64,000 bases of DNA from the NCBI GenBank assembly GCA_034679345.1, contig JAXDAY010000015.1, positions 62,001-126,000 on the forward strand. The letters run 5' to 3'. The translations under genes were made by a program, and so were the position numbers. The notes under the pieces are model-generated. The model was not told the origin of the DNA. It saw only the letters and a program-made list of their open reading frames with translations, and did no database searches. This DNA comes from JAXDAY01 sp034679345. GTDB taxonomy: Bacteria; Eisenbacteria; RBG-16-71-46; CAIMUX01; VGJL01. Of this stretch, positions 25,136 through 33,750 are shown piece after piece (position 1 is the first letter of the stretch; every line of letters begins with the position of its first letter).

Positions 25136-26480
25136 GGTCCTTCTCGTCGACGACGATCCGAGCCTCCGGGAGGTCCTCGCATTCACGCTGCGGGAGGGCG
25201 GCCACGAAGTCGTTCTCGCCGGAGGGGGCGAGGAGGGGCTCGCGGCCATGGAGACCTCCCGTCCCGAGGTCGTCATCACCGATCTCAAGATGCCCGGGAT
25301 CGACGGACTGCAGCTGCTCGAACGCGTGCGCGCGATCGATCCGGCGATTCCCGTCATTCTGCTCACCGCGTTCGGCTCGATCGAGGATGCGGTCGAGGCA
25401 ATGAAGCGCGGTGCCCACGACTACCTCACGAAGCCGTATAACAGGGAGGAGTTGAAGGTCGCGATCGATCAGGCGCTCGAACGGCGCCGTCTCCTCATCG
25501 AGAACCGGGAGCTGCGGAGCCGACTCCGCGAACAGACGCGCCGGATCGACATCGTCCACGCCTCCGAGGCCATGACGCGCATCCTCGAGATCGTCCGGAG
25601 GATCGCTCCCACCGATGCGACCGTCCTCCTGACGGGCGAATCGGGAACCGGCAAGGAGGTCATCGCCCATGCGATCCATGCGGAATCGGACCGATGGGAG
25701 CGGCCCTTCGTCGCCGTCAACTGCGCCGCGATTCCCAAGGATCTGATCGAGTCGGAGCTCTTCGGCTATGTGCGGGGAGCCTTCACGGGCGCGGTCAAGG
25801 ACAAGCCGGGGAAGTTCCAGCGCGCCGACGGGGGGAGTCTCTTCCTCGATGAGATCGCCGATCTGCCGGCGGAGCTTCAGACGAAGCTCCTGAGGGCGAT
25901 CGAGACGCGCCAAGTCGATCCTCTGGGATCCTCGAAGGCGGTGGACGTCGATGTGCGTCTCATCGCGGCGACGAACGCCGATCTCGATCAGCATGTGCGG
26001 GAAGGGACCTTTCGCAGCGACCTCTACTACCGCCTCAATGTGATCCCGATTCGGATCCCTCCGCTCCGGGATCGACCCGACGATATCCCGGCGCTCTGGG
26101 ACCATTTCGCTCGACGCTATGCGGGCGACTCGCCTGTGCGGACCTCCCCCGAGCTCCTCCAGACCCTCATGCAGCTTCCCTGGCCCGGGAACGTGCGCGA
26201 GCTGGCGAACTTGGCGCAACGGATGGTCCTTCTCCGGAGATCCGATCGGCTCGACCGCGACGACCTCCCCTCCGACCTGAGTCCTCCGCCGCATCGCGGA
26301 GGGCCTGATGAGTTCCTGGGTCCCCTCCCTGAGACGGGGCTCCCGTTGTTCGAGCTGGAGCGTGAAGTCATCGTCCGCGCCCTGGCGAAATATGGGGGGA
26401 ATCGGACCCGGACCGCCGAGTACCTTGGAATCCCCAGACATGTCTTGAATTACCGCCTCGAGAAGTTCGGCATCGAGTGA
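25128..26480 (+). CDS. Sigma-54-dependent NtrC-family response regulator
   Basis: Activator of RNA polymerase carrying sigma-54, 450 residues. The receiver domain (1-120) has the acidic pocket DDD near residue 10 and phospho-acceptor Asp52 in VVITDLKMPGIDG. The AAA+ domain has Walker A GESGTGKE (~170), ELFGYVRGAFTGA with the intact sigma-54-contacting loop (~212), FLDEI (Walker B) and RVLRLNVIPIR-like sensor regions (YYRLNVIPIRIPPLRDR). A Fis-type helix-turn-helix ends the protein (NRTRTAEYLGIPRHVLNYRL). It is translationally coupled to the kinase. A likely target is the -24/-12 sequence before the TolC gene. Confidence 0.93.
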   Translation: MARVLLVDDDPSLREVLAFTLREGGHEVVLAGGGEEGLAAMETSRPEVVITDLKMPGIDGLQLLERVRAIDPAIPVILLTAFGSIEDAVEAMKRGAHDYLTKPYNREELKVAIDQALERRRLLIENRELRSRLREQTRRIDIVHASEAMTRILEIVRRIAPTDATVLLTGESGTGKEVIAHAIHAESDRWERPFVAVNCAAIPKDLIESELFGYVRGAFTGAVKDKPGKFQRADGGSLFLDEIADLPAELQTKLLRAIETRQVDPLGSSKAVDVDVRLIAATNADLDQHVREGTFRSDLYYRLNVIPIRIPPLRDRPDDIPALWDHFARRYAGDSPVRTSPELLQTLMQLPWPGNVRELANLAQRMVLLRRSDRLDRDDLPSDLSPPPHRGGPDEFLGPLPETGLPLFELEREVIVRALAKYGGNRTRTAEYLGIPRHVLNYRLEKFGIE

Positions 26481-26566
26481 GACGCTGCGCACCAGACGAA
26501 CGCGACCGGCCTGCAGCCAGGCGGCTGAGCCCGTCAAGGAGCGGTATGTCCCGGAAAGGAATGGCC

Positions 26567-26836
26567 ATGAACCGGAAACGGCTGGGGAGAGCCGGACTCC
26601 TGCTCATGATTCCCATGGTCCTCGCATCGTGCTCGGATGACGACGACAAGGACACCGGAGGACCAGAATCGGCGCAGCTTCGCATCAGCGACATCAGCTG
26701 GTCGCCGGCGGACCCGAGCGAGAATCAGCCGATCACCGTCCGCTTCATCGAGGCCTGCGCCGACATCACGAACCTCGTCCCCGAATCGGCCGAGAACGAC
26801 AACTGCGACACGGCGAACCTCATCGTTCAGCCCTGA
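26567..26836 (+). CDS. Small predicted lipoprotein
   Basis: An 89-residue protein with a lipoprotein signal: a basic N-region (MNRKRLGRAG), a hydrophobic core, and lipobox LASC followed by an acidic run SDDDDKD. Asp at +2 in E. coli signals inner-membrane retention; here +2 is Ser, favouring the outer membrane by that rule. The mature part (ISDISWSPADPSENQPITVRF) is a single short beta-rich module with two Cys that might pair. Starts at 26546 (AAGGAG four bases upstream), 26561 and 26567 (AAAGGA six bases upstream) are all possible. Function unknown. It follows the response regulator gene by under 100 bases and could be part of the same transcript. Confidence 0.6.
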   Translation: MNRKRLGRAGLLLMIPMVLASCSDDDDKDTGGPESAQLRISDISWSPADPSENQPITVRFIEACADITNLVPESAENDNCDTANLIVQP

Positions 26837-26868
26837 GGAGTCCCCCTGCCGGGGATCGAGGTTCCATC

Positions 26869-27672
26869 ATGCACGGTTCCGATTACGATCAATCGCCACT
26901 GCTGGCCGAGTTCTACGACCAGGTGGTCCCTTACACGAATCGGCCCGACGTCCACTTCTACATTGAAGCCGCTCGAGAGGCGCGCGGCCCCGTGCTTGAG
27001 CTCGGCTGCGGTACGGGCCGGATCCTCCTACCGACGGCCCGTGCGGGAGTCTCGATCGTCGGGCTCGATTCCTCCCGCTGGATGCTCGAGAGATGCCGCC
27101 TCCGAGTCGCCGAGGAGCCTCCCGATGTCCGGGCGCGGATCGAGCTCCAGGCGGGAGACATGAGGGACTTCGTGTCCGATCGCAGATTCGCCCTGATCAC
27201 GATCCCTTTCCGCGCTTTCCAGCACCTGATCGAGGTCGAGGATCAGATCGCATGCCTGGAAGCGGTCCGACGCGCTCTCGCGCCCGGCGGCAGGTTGATC
27301 CTCGATCTGTTCAACCCATCGATCCAGCGGCTCGCGGTCGATCCTGCGGCAACTCGCTTCGATCCCGAGGCCCCCTTCACCTTGCGGGATGGACGCACGG
27401 TCGTCCGCCACATTCGCATCCTCTCGCGGGAAATCTTCGCGCAGATCCAGGAGGTGGAGTTCCGTTACGAAGTCCGCCACCCCGACGGACGGCTCGAGGA
27501 TGTCTTTCACAGCTTCCGCATGCGGTACCTGTTTCGCTACGAAGCGGAGCACCTGCTCGCCCGGTGCGGGTTCGGCGTCGAGGCCCTCTACGCCGACTAC
27601 GAGAAACGCCCTCCCGGGTCGTGCGATCCGGGAGAGCTCGTCTTCGTCGCCAGGCACGCGGCTGAGATGTGA
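26869..27672 (+). CDS. Class I SAM-dependent methyltransferase
   Basis: A 267-residue cytoplasmic methyltransferase. Motif I LELGCGTGRILLPTA binds SAM, followed by VGLDSSRWML (motif II acidic residue) and LQAGDMRDF. A post-motif FSLITIPFRAFQHL-type segment (RFALITIPFRAFQHL) and LAPGGRLILDLFNP complete the Rossmann core. C-terminal strands (LEDVFHSFRMRYLFRYEAEHLLARCGF) are like the CmoB/UbiE-type group of small-molecule methyltransferases. Substrate unknown. The start has GAGG about seven bases upstream. It lies 32 bases after the lipoprotein gene and is convergent with the MoaD-like gene. Confidence 0.82.
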   Translation: MHGSDYDQSPLLAEFYDQVVPYTNRPDVHFYIEAAREARGPVLELGCGTGRILLPTARAGVSIVGLDSSRWMLERCRLRVAEEPPDVRARIELQAGDMRDFVSDRRFALITIPFRAFQHLIEVEDQIACLEAVRRALAPGGRLILDLFNPSIQRLAVDPAATRFDPEAPFTLRDGRTVVRHIRILSREIFAQIQEVEFRYEVRHPDGRLEDVFHSFRMRYLFRYEAEHLLARCGFGVEALYADYEKRPPGSCDPGELVFVARHAAEM

Positions 27673-27685
27673 CAGCCGTGGCGGA

Positions 27686-27946
27686 TCACCCGCCGCTCAG
27701 AGCCTGCAGGATTCGAACTTCGTCCGCGGGGGTGAGTCGCCTCGTGAGGTCCCTCGCCTCCTCGCGATTCACGAAGATACGCATGTGCGGACGGATCCGC
27801 TCCTGTTCGTCGATCATGCGAAACCGGATCCCAGGGTAGCGTCGATCAAGATCCGCAAGCAGCTCGGTCAGGTTCCGCCCCTCGGCCTCGACCTCGCCCC
27901 GGCCCTTCGTGTAAGACCGAAGCGGCGTCGGGATCCCGACTCTCAT
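27686..27946 (-). CDS. MoaD/ThiS-family ubiquitin-like protein
   Basis: An 86-residue beta-grasp protein ending in the diagnostic Gly-Gly (LQALSGG) that is adenylated and thiocarboxylated in sulfur-carrier relatives. The pattern NLTELLADLDRRYPGI, then RIFVNREE, then DEVRIL is typical. No MoeB/ThiF activating enzyme or MoaE is nearby, so a role in molybdopterin synthesis is not shown. Its ATG overlaps the stop of the propeller gene (ATGA), and this pairing of a MoaD-like protein with an Asp-box propeller is one I recall from other genomes. It may act as a sulfur donor or modifier for a still unknown pathway. Confidence 0.78.
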   Translation of the reverse strand: MRVGIPTPLRSYTKGRGEVEAEGRNLTELLADLDRRYPGIRFRMIDEQERIRPHMRIFVNREEARDLTRRLTPADEVRILQALSGG

Positions 27947-29118
27947 CGCGGAAGCTCCACCGCCTCGATGCTATAGATGTGAGGAAGATGCCTCGCGATA
28001 CACTTCCAGCGCTTCCCCTCGTCCTTCGAGGCCCAGACTTCTCCGCTCGTCGTCCCGAAGTAGATCCCCACCGGATCGTGCGCGTCGGCGCTCATCGCCT
28101 GCCTCTTGACCGTGAACCAGGCCTGCCCCTCCGGCAGGCCCCCGTCGAGGCGCGCCCAGCTCTTTCCAGCGTTTCGGGTGCCATAGACCGCCGGCCGCCC
28201 CCCGGGGCTCACCCTGGGCCACACCTCGGTTCCGTCCATCGGGAACACCCAGGCCACATCCGGATCGCGCGGGTGGAGCACCATTGGAAAACCGATGTCG
28301 CCCACCTTCTTCGGCATCCTCGATCCGATCCTCACCCACGTGTCGCCCGGACGATCGAGCCTGTAGATGCCGCAGTGATTCTGTTGGTAGAGGCGATCCG
28401 GGTCGAGCGGGTGCAGCCGCACGCAGTGGGGGTCGTGCCCGTATTCGGTCGCGGGATCCGGGAGAAAGTCTGCGGCGCAGCCCTTGTTCAAGGGGCGCCA
28501 GTCCGCGCCGCCATCGACGCTCTCGAAGACTCCGCCGCTCGACATCCCAATGTACAAGTGCCGCGCGTCGCGCGGATCGACGAGAATCGAGTGGAGCTTC
28601 GGGCCGTCGGGCGTCCCGTCCTTCTCTCCGCCCGTCCATCGCTCGCGCATCGGATGTTCGTTGAAGCCGTCGACTCCCTCCCAGGTCCTGCCGCCGTCCT
28701 CCGAGCGGAAGATCCCCTGCGGAGACGTCCCCGCGTACCATACACCCGGCTCGGATGCGTGCCCCGGCGTGAGCCAGAACACGTGATCGACGCTCCGGCC
28801 GTTCTCCCCTTCCGGCGCTTTGCGGAAGGCAGGCGGTTGCTCCGCCTCCTTCCAGGTGCGGCCGAAGTCCGCGGAGCGGAAGATCGTGGGACCGAGATGG
28901 CCGGTCTTCGCCGCGAGAAGGATCGTCTTTCGATCTCTCGGATCGAGCACGACGTGGTGGACGATGTTGCCCAGGAAGTGCGGACCCTGGATCTTCCAGG
29001 TCCTCCGGGCGGGGTCTCCCTTCAGCAGAAAGGCCCCCTTCCGGCTTCCGAGGAGAAGCGCGACTGCGCCATTGGCGATCTTGTGGGGTTGCGGGATGGG
29101 CACGAGGGTCCGGGCCAT
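27943..29118 (-). CDS. Asp-box (BNR-like) beta-propeller protein
   Basis: A 391-residue sialidase/VPS10-type propeller. At least five Asp boxes (S/N-x-D/N-x-G-x-x-W) are seen: FRSADFGRTW, FRSEDGGRTW, FESVDGGADW, YGTRNAGKSW and WASKDEGKRW. No signal peptide is visible, so it is probably cytoplasmic, and the catalytic Arg triad and Asp of true sialidases are not evident. ATG 29118 is backed by a near-perfect GGAGGTAA. Its TGA overlaps the MoaD-like start. It is likely cotranscribed with the Rex-like gene 44 bases upstream. Database entries for such proteins are often called glycosyl hydrolases, but nothing here supports that activity. Confidence 0.75.
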   Translation of the reverse strand: MARTLVPIPQPHKIANGAVALLLGSRKGAFLLKGDPARRTWKIQGPHFLGNIVHHVVLDPRDRKTILLAAKTGHLGPTIFRSADFGRTWKEAEQPPAFRKAPEGENGRSVDHVFWLTPGHASEPGVWYAGTSPQGIFRSEDGGRTWEGVDGFNEHPMRERWTGGEKDGTPDGPKLHSILVDPRDARHLYIGMSSGGVFESVDGGADWRPLNKGCAADFLPDPATEYGHDPHCVRLHPLDPDRLYQQNHCGIYRLDRPGDTWVRIGSRMPKKVGDIGFPMVLHPRDPDVAWVFPMDGTEVWPRVSPGGRPAVYGTRNAGKSWARLDGGLPEGQAWFTVKRQAMSADAHDPVGIYFGTTSGEVWASKDEGKRWKCIARHLPHIYSIEAVELPR

Positions 29119-29162
29119 GCAGTTACCTCCTGGGGTCAACGTGTCTAGGACTGCGCGGCCGC

Positions 29163-29843
29163 TTACTCCTCTTCCGGCGGAAGTCGTCGCAGGTTCGCCT
29201 CGCGCAGGTCGCGACAGAGCTGGGCGAGCCCGATGACGATATTCTCGTTTCTCACCACGACATCAGACGGCATTTCGAGTCGAATGGGGGCGAAGTTCCA
29301 GATCGCCTGGATTCCGGCCCTGGCGAGGCGGTGAGCGACCTCCTGGGCGTCCTCGGGAGAGACGCATAGCACTGCGAGACGGATCTGGAAGATCGAGATC
29401 ACATCCTCGAGCTGCTCCATCGGGAGGATCCGCAGACCGCTCACGAAGCGGCCGACCTTCTGGGGATCGTGATCGAATACGGCGACGATTCGCATCCCGT
29501 AAGGGCCGAATCCCTCGTACGATGCGATCGCCGAACCCAACCGCCCCATTCCGATCAACACGGCGGTGTTGACCGGCCGCAAGCCCAGGACATGCTCCGC
29601 GACATCCCGGACTTGCTCGGCGGGCAACGTCCCTTCGGAGACCTCCACACCCAGGTGCCCCGCATCCTCCAGCACCTGCGCGTCGGATATCTCCAACTGG
29701 ACAGCGGCCTCGCTGACGGCGATCTCCCCTTCGCCAGCGCGGATCGCCCGCTCGCTCAGGCGATAGTAGTGAGGCAGCCGCGACCGGAGTGACCGCGGAA
29801 GCTTCCGTTCCCCGCTGACAAATGATCCTGTCGGTTCGGCCAA
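29163..29843 (-). CDS. Rex-family paralogue with a divergent DNA-recognition region
   Basis: A 226-residue homologue of the redox-sensing repressor Rex. The NAD(H)-binding Rossmann domain is intact (VLIGMGRLGSAI, IVAVFDHDPQKVG, LAVLCVSPEDAQEVA, GIQAIWNFAPIRLEMP). The winged-helix part starts normally (LPHYYRL), but the recognition segment reads SDAQVLEDAGHLGVEV, where true Rex has basic residues (compare SAQIRKDLSYFGNFGKRG in the second copy at 62.1 kb). DNA binding may therefore be altered or lost. The start is a TTG with GGAGGTGA upstream. First gene of a unit with the Asp-box propeller and MoaD-like protein. It could act as an NADH-responsive protein regulator. Confidence 0.75.
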   Translation of the reverse strand: MAEPTGSFVSGERKLPRSLRSRLPHYYRLSERAIRAGEGEIAVSEAAVQLEISDAQVLEDAGHLGVEVSEGTLPAEQVRDVAEHVLGLRPVNTAVLIGMGRLGSAIASYEGFGPYGMRIVAVFDHDPQKVGRFVSGLRILPMEQLEDVISIFQIRLAVLCVSPEDAQEVAHRLARAGIQAIWNFAPIRLEMPSDVVVRNENIVIGLAQLCRDLREANLRRLPPEEE

Positions 29844-30033
29844 GTCGTCACCTCCGGGCTCCGGTCCGGTTCGTTCCCGGACGCGCCAATCCGTCCGAGG
29901 TTAGGCGGCCGGCGGCCCCCATTCAAGCGTCGCCCGGCCAGACGCCGAGCGGGGGCGCCTTCGCCCTTCGGGGGGGCGCCTCATTGTGGTAAAATCGATA
30001 TGGCTCGCAAGATGGCCTGCCGGGGAGGTCGGT

Positions 30034-31371
30034 TTGCATCATCGTCTCCAGCACCCGCTCCGTCGTTTCACCTGCCTCATCGGCCTCACGGCCGCCCCCC
30101 TCGTCGCAAGCTCGAGCACGTGGACGATTCACGCAGACGGCACGGGAGACTACCCAACGATCCAGGAAGCGATCGATCACGCAGCGACCGGAGACACCAT
30201 TCTGGTGACGCCGGGACGCTATCCCGCTCACCTCTGGATCGAGTCGAAGTCGATCGTCCTCGTCTCGACCGAGGGGCCGGAGGCCACCATCCTCACGGGC
30301 GAGGGGAGGCGCGACGCTGGGCCGGTCGTCCACTTCTTCTTCGAGGAGGCCTCGGGTTCGGTCATCGAAGGCTTCACGATCGAGGACGGCGAGACCGGCA
30401 TCCAGTGCACGTCTGCATCGCCCCTGATCTACGGCAACCTCATCCGTCGCAACCAGAGCGCCCTGGGAGCCGGCGTCTGCTGCATCTTCGGAAGCCGGGC
30501 CCGGATCGTCGAGAACCGGATCGTCGAGAACCGGACCAGCTACCACTGCTGTTTCCCGAGCAGGGGAGGAGGAATCTACGCCGACGAAGACTCGGCCGTT
30601 CTCGTGCGGGGCAACCTGATCGCCGGCAACCGCTGCGCGGGCGAGTGCCTCGGAGGAGGAATCTCCTGCTTCGTCGGCGAGATTCAAGGCAACACCATCG
30701 TCGGCAATGCCTCGGACGGCCCAGGCGGAGGCGTTGAGCTTCCTTACCTCGGTGTGACGTTTTTCGGGAACATCGTCGCCTGGAACCGCTCGGCCGAGTT
30801 CGGGGACGGAATCGTTGTCTTCCGGAGCGCCGATCTCTTCTGCAACGACTTCTGGGCCAACGGGGAGGAGGACTACTGGGGCGTGGAGCCTGGCGACGGC
30901 GACTTCTCCGCCGATCCGCTCTTTTGCGGGTTCCCGGGCGCGGGCCGGCTCGATCCCGCGATCTACGATTCCTCGAGCTTCGAGCTGCGTGCCGGATCCC
31001 CATGCATCGAAGGCCATCACCCGGATGGGATCGCCTGCGGGGGGATCGGGGCCTACCTCGAGGGCTGCTCCAAGAGGGGGATCGCCACCGCCGGCGGCAC
31101 GAATGCCGTGCCGAGCAAGATCCGGATCTTCCCGAATCCCATGCGCGGCGCCACATCGATCCGCCTTGCCCAGGGCCCGGGGGCCGAATCGCCGATCGCC
31201 GAGATCTTCAATGCAGCGGGTCGCCGGGTTGCGCGTCTCCATCCCGAGCCAAGCGGGTTCGCCCACTGGCAGGGCCGGACCGACGCCGGGGATCTCGTTC
31301 CCGCCGGCATCTACTTCGTGCGGCTGAGTCCGGGTTCGTTCCCTGCCGGATCGATCCTGGTCGTTCGATAA
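30034..31371 (+). CDS. Secreted right-handed beta-helix protein with FlgD-like C-terminal tail
   Basis: An exported 445-residue protein. A signal peptide (RRFTCLIGLTAAPLVASSS) is followed by ADGTGDYPTIQEAIDHAATGDTILVTPGRY, the pectate-lyase/parallel beta-helix opening, and then repeated coils (GNLIRRN, VENRIVENRT, GNLIAGNR, GNTIVGN, GNIVAWNRS). About 14 Cys are present, suggesting disulfides. The last ~80 residues (FPNPMRGATSIRLAQ, GRTDAGDLVPAGIYFVRL) are the FlgD-like sorting domain. The TTG at 30034 has GGGGAGG five bases upstream and is preferred to GTG 29986. Polysaccharide binding or cleavage is likely by fold, but the active-site Asp/Lys pattern of lyases is not identifiable. Confidence 0.72.
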   Translation: MHHRLQHPLRRFTCLIGLTAAPLVASSSTWTIHADGTGDYPTIQEAIDHAATGDTILVTPGRYPAHLWIESKSIVLVSTEGPEATILTGEGRRDAGPVVHFFFEEASGSVIEGFTIEDGETGIQCTSASPLIYGNLIRRNQSALGAGVCCIFGSRARIVENRIVENRTSYHCCFPSRGGGIYADEDSAVLVRGNLIAGNRCAGECLGGGISCFVGEIQGNTIVGNASDGPGGGVELPYLGVTFFGNIVAWNRSAEFGDGIVVFRSADLFCNDFWANGEEDYWGVEPGDGDFSADPLFCGFPGAGRLDPAIYDSSSFELRAGSPCIEGHHPDGIACGGIGAYLEGCSKRGIATAGGTNAVPSKIRIFPNPMRGATSIRLAQGPGAESPIAEIFNAAGRRVARLHPEPSGFAHWQGRTDAGDLVPAGIYFVRLSPGSFPAGSILVVR

Positions 31372-31433
31372 ATCGATCGTTCGGGCCGGGAGGCCCGGCG
31401 AAGCTTGGAGCCCGCAACAGAGGAGGCCATGAG

Positions 31434-33542
31434 ATGTGTTCCCCGGCGCGCGTTCGCCTCGCCGTCGCACTCTGCCTGCCCGTCCTGGCAGCGCTTGCGA
31501 CCCTAGCCCATTCCCCATGCCTCGCCGCCCCCGAGTGGAGCGCCGATGAGGAAATCCGGCAGATCCAGGAGGAGATTCAGCAGAACGGTTGGGGGTGGAC
31601 GGCCGGACATACCGGCGTTTCCGATCTCACCCCTGCGGAGAAGCAGGCGATGCTGGGACTCATCCCGATGAGTGAGGAGGAGCGGCGCGCCCGCTCGAGC
31701 GGCGAGGTGATCGCCCTGCCAGAGCGGGAACTGCCCGTCTCCTATGACTGGCGGGCCCTCGGCGGGATGACGGGAGCGCGAAACCAGGGAGGTTGCGGCA
31801 GTTGCTGGGCCTTCGCCGGAACCGGCGCGTTCGAGTCCATGATCAAGATCTACAAGGGTCTCGACACGGACCTCTCGGAACAGCAGATCCTCGTCTGCAA
31901 CGAGTGGGGCGGAAACTGCGACGGCGGCCAGTCCGAGGCATGTTACTACGTGCAGATGTCGATGGGCCAGGTCCATGAGACGAGCATGCCCTACACCGGC
32001 AACGACACGGCTCCCTGCAACGACGACGAGTACGACTCGGTCGAGTACATCCAGGGCTACCAGATGGTCCCGAACATCATGGCCAACTTGAAGACCGCCA
32101 TCCTCACCGGCCCGATCGCGGTGAACGTCTACGCCCCGAACTCCCTCTTCTACTACACGGGCGGCTGCTTCCAGTACTCCGGCTCCGGCACGGTCAACCA
32201 CTGCGTGGTCCTCTGCGGATGGGATGACAACGCATGCAGCGGACAGGGGGCCTGGCTCTTCAAGAACAGCTGGGGCGCGAGCTGGGGCGAGGGCGGCTAT
32301 TGCTGGATGCGCTATGGCGATTGCTACCTCGGACAGGGCGCGAATCTAATTCTCTACACTCCCTCCCTCTACACGCGCCTCGGGTTCAACGCCGCCACCG
32401 TCACCGGCGGGAACGCCAACGGCGTCCTCGATCCCGGCGAGACGGGCACGCTGCAGATCACACTGCGCAACTTCGGGCGCACGTCGGGAACCGGGATCGC
32501 CGCGACCCTCACCTGCGCCGATCCGGAGATCACCATCATCGACGGGAACGCCACGTTCCCGAACATCGCCCCCTGGGCGGTCGGCGTCTCGACGGCGCCT
32601 CACTTCCAGGTCCAGGCCTCCGGCTCCGCCGCAGGCGCCATCGATTTCACGCTGACGATCTCGTGCGCCGAAGAGGACCCGCAGACGAGCACCTTCCCGC
32701 TGTTCATCGGGCCGACGCTCACCGTCTACGAGCAGGGTTTCGAGTCCGGCGAGGGAAGCTGGACCCACGGCGGCACCGTCGATGACTGGCGCAGGGCGAC
32801 GCCGCGAACGAAGTACACCAAGCCGGACCCCGTCCAGGCCGCCGGGGGGCTCTACTGCTTCGGAAACGACCTGAACGAGGCGGGAAGCTACAACACCCTC
32901 TATGAGAACAGCTCCAACTGCTACCTCGAGTCGCCCGCGATCAACTGCTCCGGCCGCAGCGACGTCCACCTCTCGATCCGCCGGTTCCTGACGGTGGAGG
33001 AGGGCCTCTACGACCATGCGCGGCTCAAGGTGAATGGAACGGAGATCTTCGCCAATCCGTCGAATGGGAACTTCCGGGACACGGGGTGGGAGACTCTCGT
33101 CTACGACATCTCGGCGATCGCCGACGACAACCCCTCCGTGCGGGTCCGCTTCGAGACGCAGAGCGATGCGGGACTCCGTTTCGGTGGCTGGGCAGTCGAC
33201 GATATCCGCGTCTTCGTGCCGGATGCCCCGGCCGCGGACGCGCTTGATCTCGACATCGCCCCGCGGTCGCTCGGGATCTCGGCCGTGCCCAACCCGTTCA
33301 ATCCGATGACAACGATCCGCCTGGCAGTTCCCGCTCCGGGAGGATCCCCGGCGATCCGAGTCCTCGACCCGACCGGAAGGCAAGTCGGCTCGATCCAGAC
33401 CGGCCTGCTCGCGCCCGGGGTCCATATGCTGCCCTGGGAGGGCCGGGACGGCGCGGGCAAACTCCTACCGAGCGGCGTCTACTTCGTACACGCCTCGCTG
33501 GGGCTCGAGTCGAGCGTCCAGCGACTGGTCATCCTCCGTTGA
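31434..33542 (+). CDS. Secreted papain-family (C1A) cysteine protease with C-terminal beta-sandwich and sorting domains
   Basis: A 702-residue exported protease. A signal peptide (to about residue 32) and a short ~70-residue pro-region precede the C1A domain. The oxyanion Gln118 and catalytic Cys124 lie in NQGGCGSCWAFAG, His256 in VNHCVVLCGWDD, and Asn278 in FKNSWGASWGEGGY. After it come a CARDB-like beta-sandwich (about 310-430, NANGVLDPGETGTLQI), a choice-of-anchor-J/MAM-like region (about 440-600, FESGEGSW and WAVDDIRVF), and a FlgD-like C-terminus (VPNPFNPMTTIRL, LLPSGVYFV). AGGAGG stands seven bases before ATG 31434. It follows the beta-helix gene on the same strand by 62 bases. Likely digests extracellular protein. 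Confidence 0.88.
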   Translation: MCSPARVRLAVALCLPVLAALATLAHSPCLAAPEWSADEEIRQIQEEIQQNGWGWTAGHTGVSDLTPAEKQAMLGLIPMSEEERRARSSGEVIALPERELPVSYDWRALGGMTGARNQGGCGSCWAFAGTGAFESMIKIYKGLDTDLSEQQILVCNEWGGNCDGGQSEACYYVQMSMGQVHETSMPYTGNDTAPCNDDEYDSVEYIQGYQMVPNIMANLKTAILTGPIAVNVYAPNSLFYYTGGCFQYSGSGTVNHCVVLCGWDDNACSGQGAWLFKNSWGASWGEGGYCWMRYGDCYLGQGANLILYTPSLYTRLGFNAATVTGGNANGVLDPGETGTLQITLRNFGRTSGTGIAATLTCADPEITIIDGNATFPNIAPWAVGVSTAPHFQVQASGSAAGAIDFTLTISCAEEDPQTSTFPLFIGPTLTVYEQGFESGEGSWTHGGTVDDWRRATPRTKYTKPDPVQAAGGLYCFGNDLNEAGSYNTLYENSSNCYLESPAINCSGRSDVHLSIRRFLTVEEGLYDHARLKVNGTEIFANPSNGNFRDTGWETLVYDISAIADDNPSVRVRFETQSDAGLRFGGWAVDDIRVFVPDAPAADALDLDIAPRSLGISAVPNPFNPMTTIRLAVPAPGGSPAIRVLDPTGRQVGSIQTGLLAPGVHMLPWEGRDGAGKLLPSGVYFVHASLGLESSVQRLVILR

Positions 33543-33569
33543 TGACTTTCGGCTCTGATTCCACGAGGG

Positions 33570-33592
33570 GGGGCGCGGAGTGCGCGCCCCCT
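33570..33592 (+). terminator. Hairpin after the papain-like protease gene
   Basis: GGGGGCGCG (33570-33578) pairs with CGCGCCCCC (33584-33592) around a 5-base loop, 28 bases after the stop codon. It is very stable but has no T-run, as for the other hairpins in this window. Confidence 0.6.
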
Positions 33593-33750
33593 CCGCATGA
33601 TGGGAACAACGATGTTCACGCCCCATCCTGAGGGACGCGCGGCGGCTGAGTGCGCGCGGATGGCCTGACCACCCTCTCGTTTAGGCACCTATCGGCACCT
33701 ATTTGGTTATCTCGCATCTAAAGACACCTGTAATCATCCCTGAGGTGAGG

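Noticed and set aside
27943..29118. Sialidase or glycosyl hydrolase assignment for the Asp-box protein
   Set aside because: Asp boxes alone are structural; the Arg triad and catalytic Tyr/Asp could not be located and there is no signal peptide.
33684..33702. Direct repeat GGCACCTAT twice, ten bases apart
   Set aside because: Two short copies without flanking repeats or mobile genes; not enough for an attachment site or satellite.
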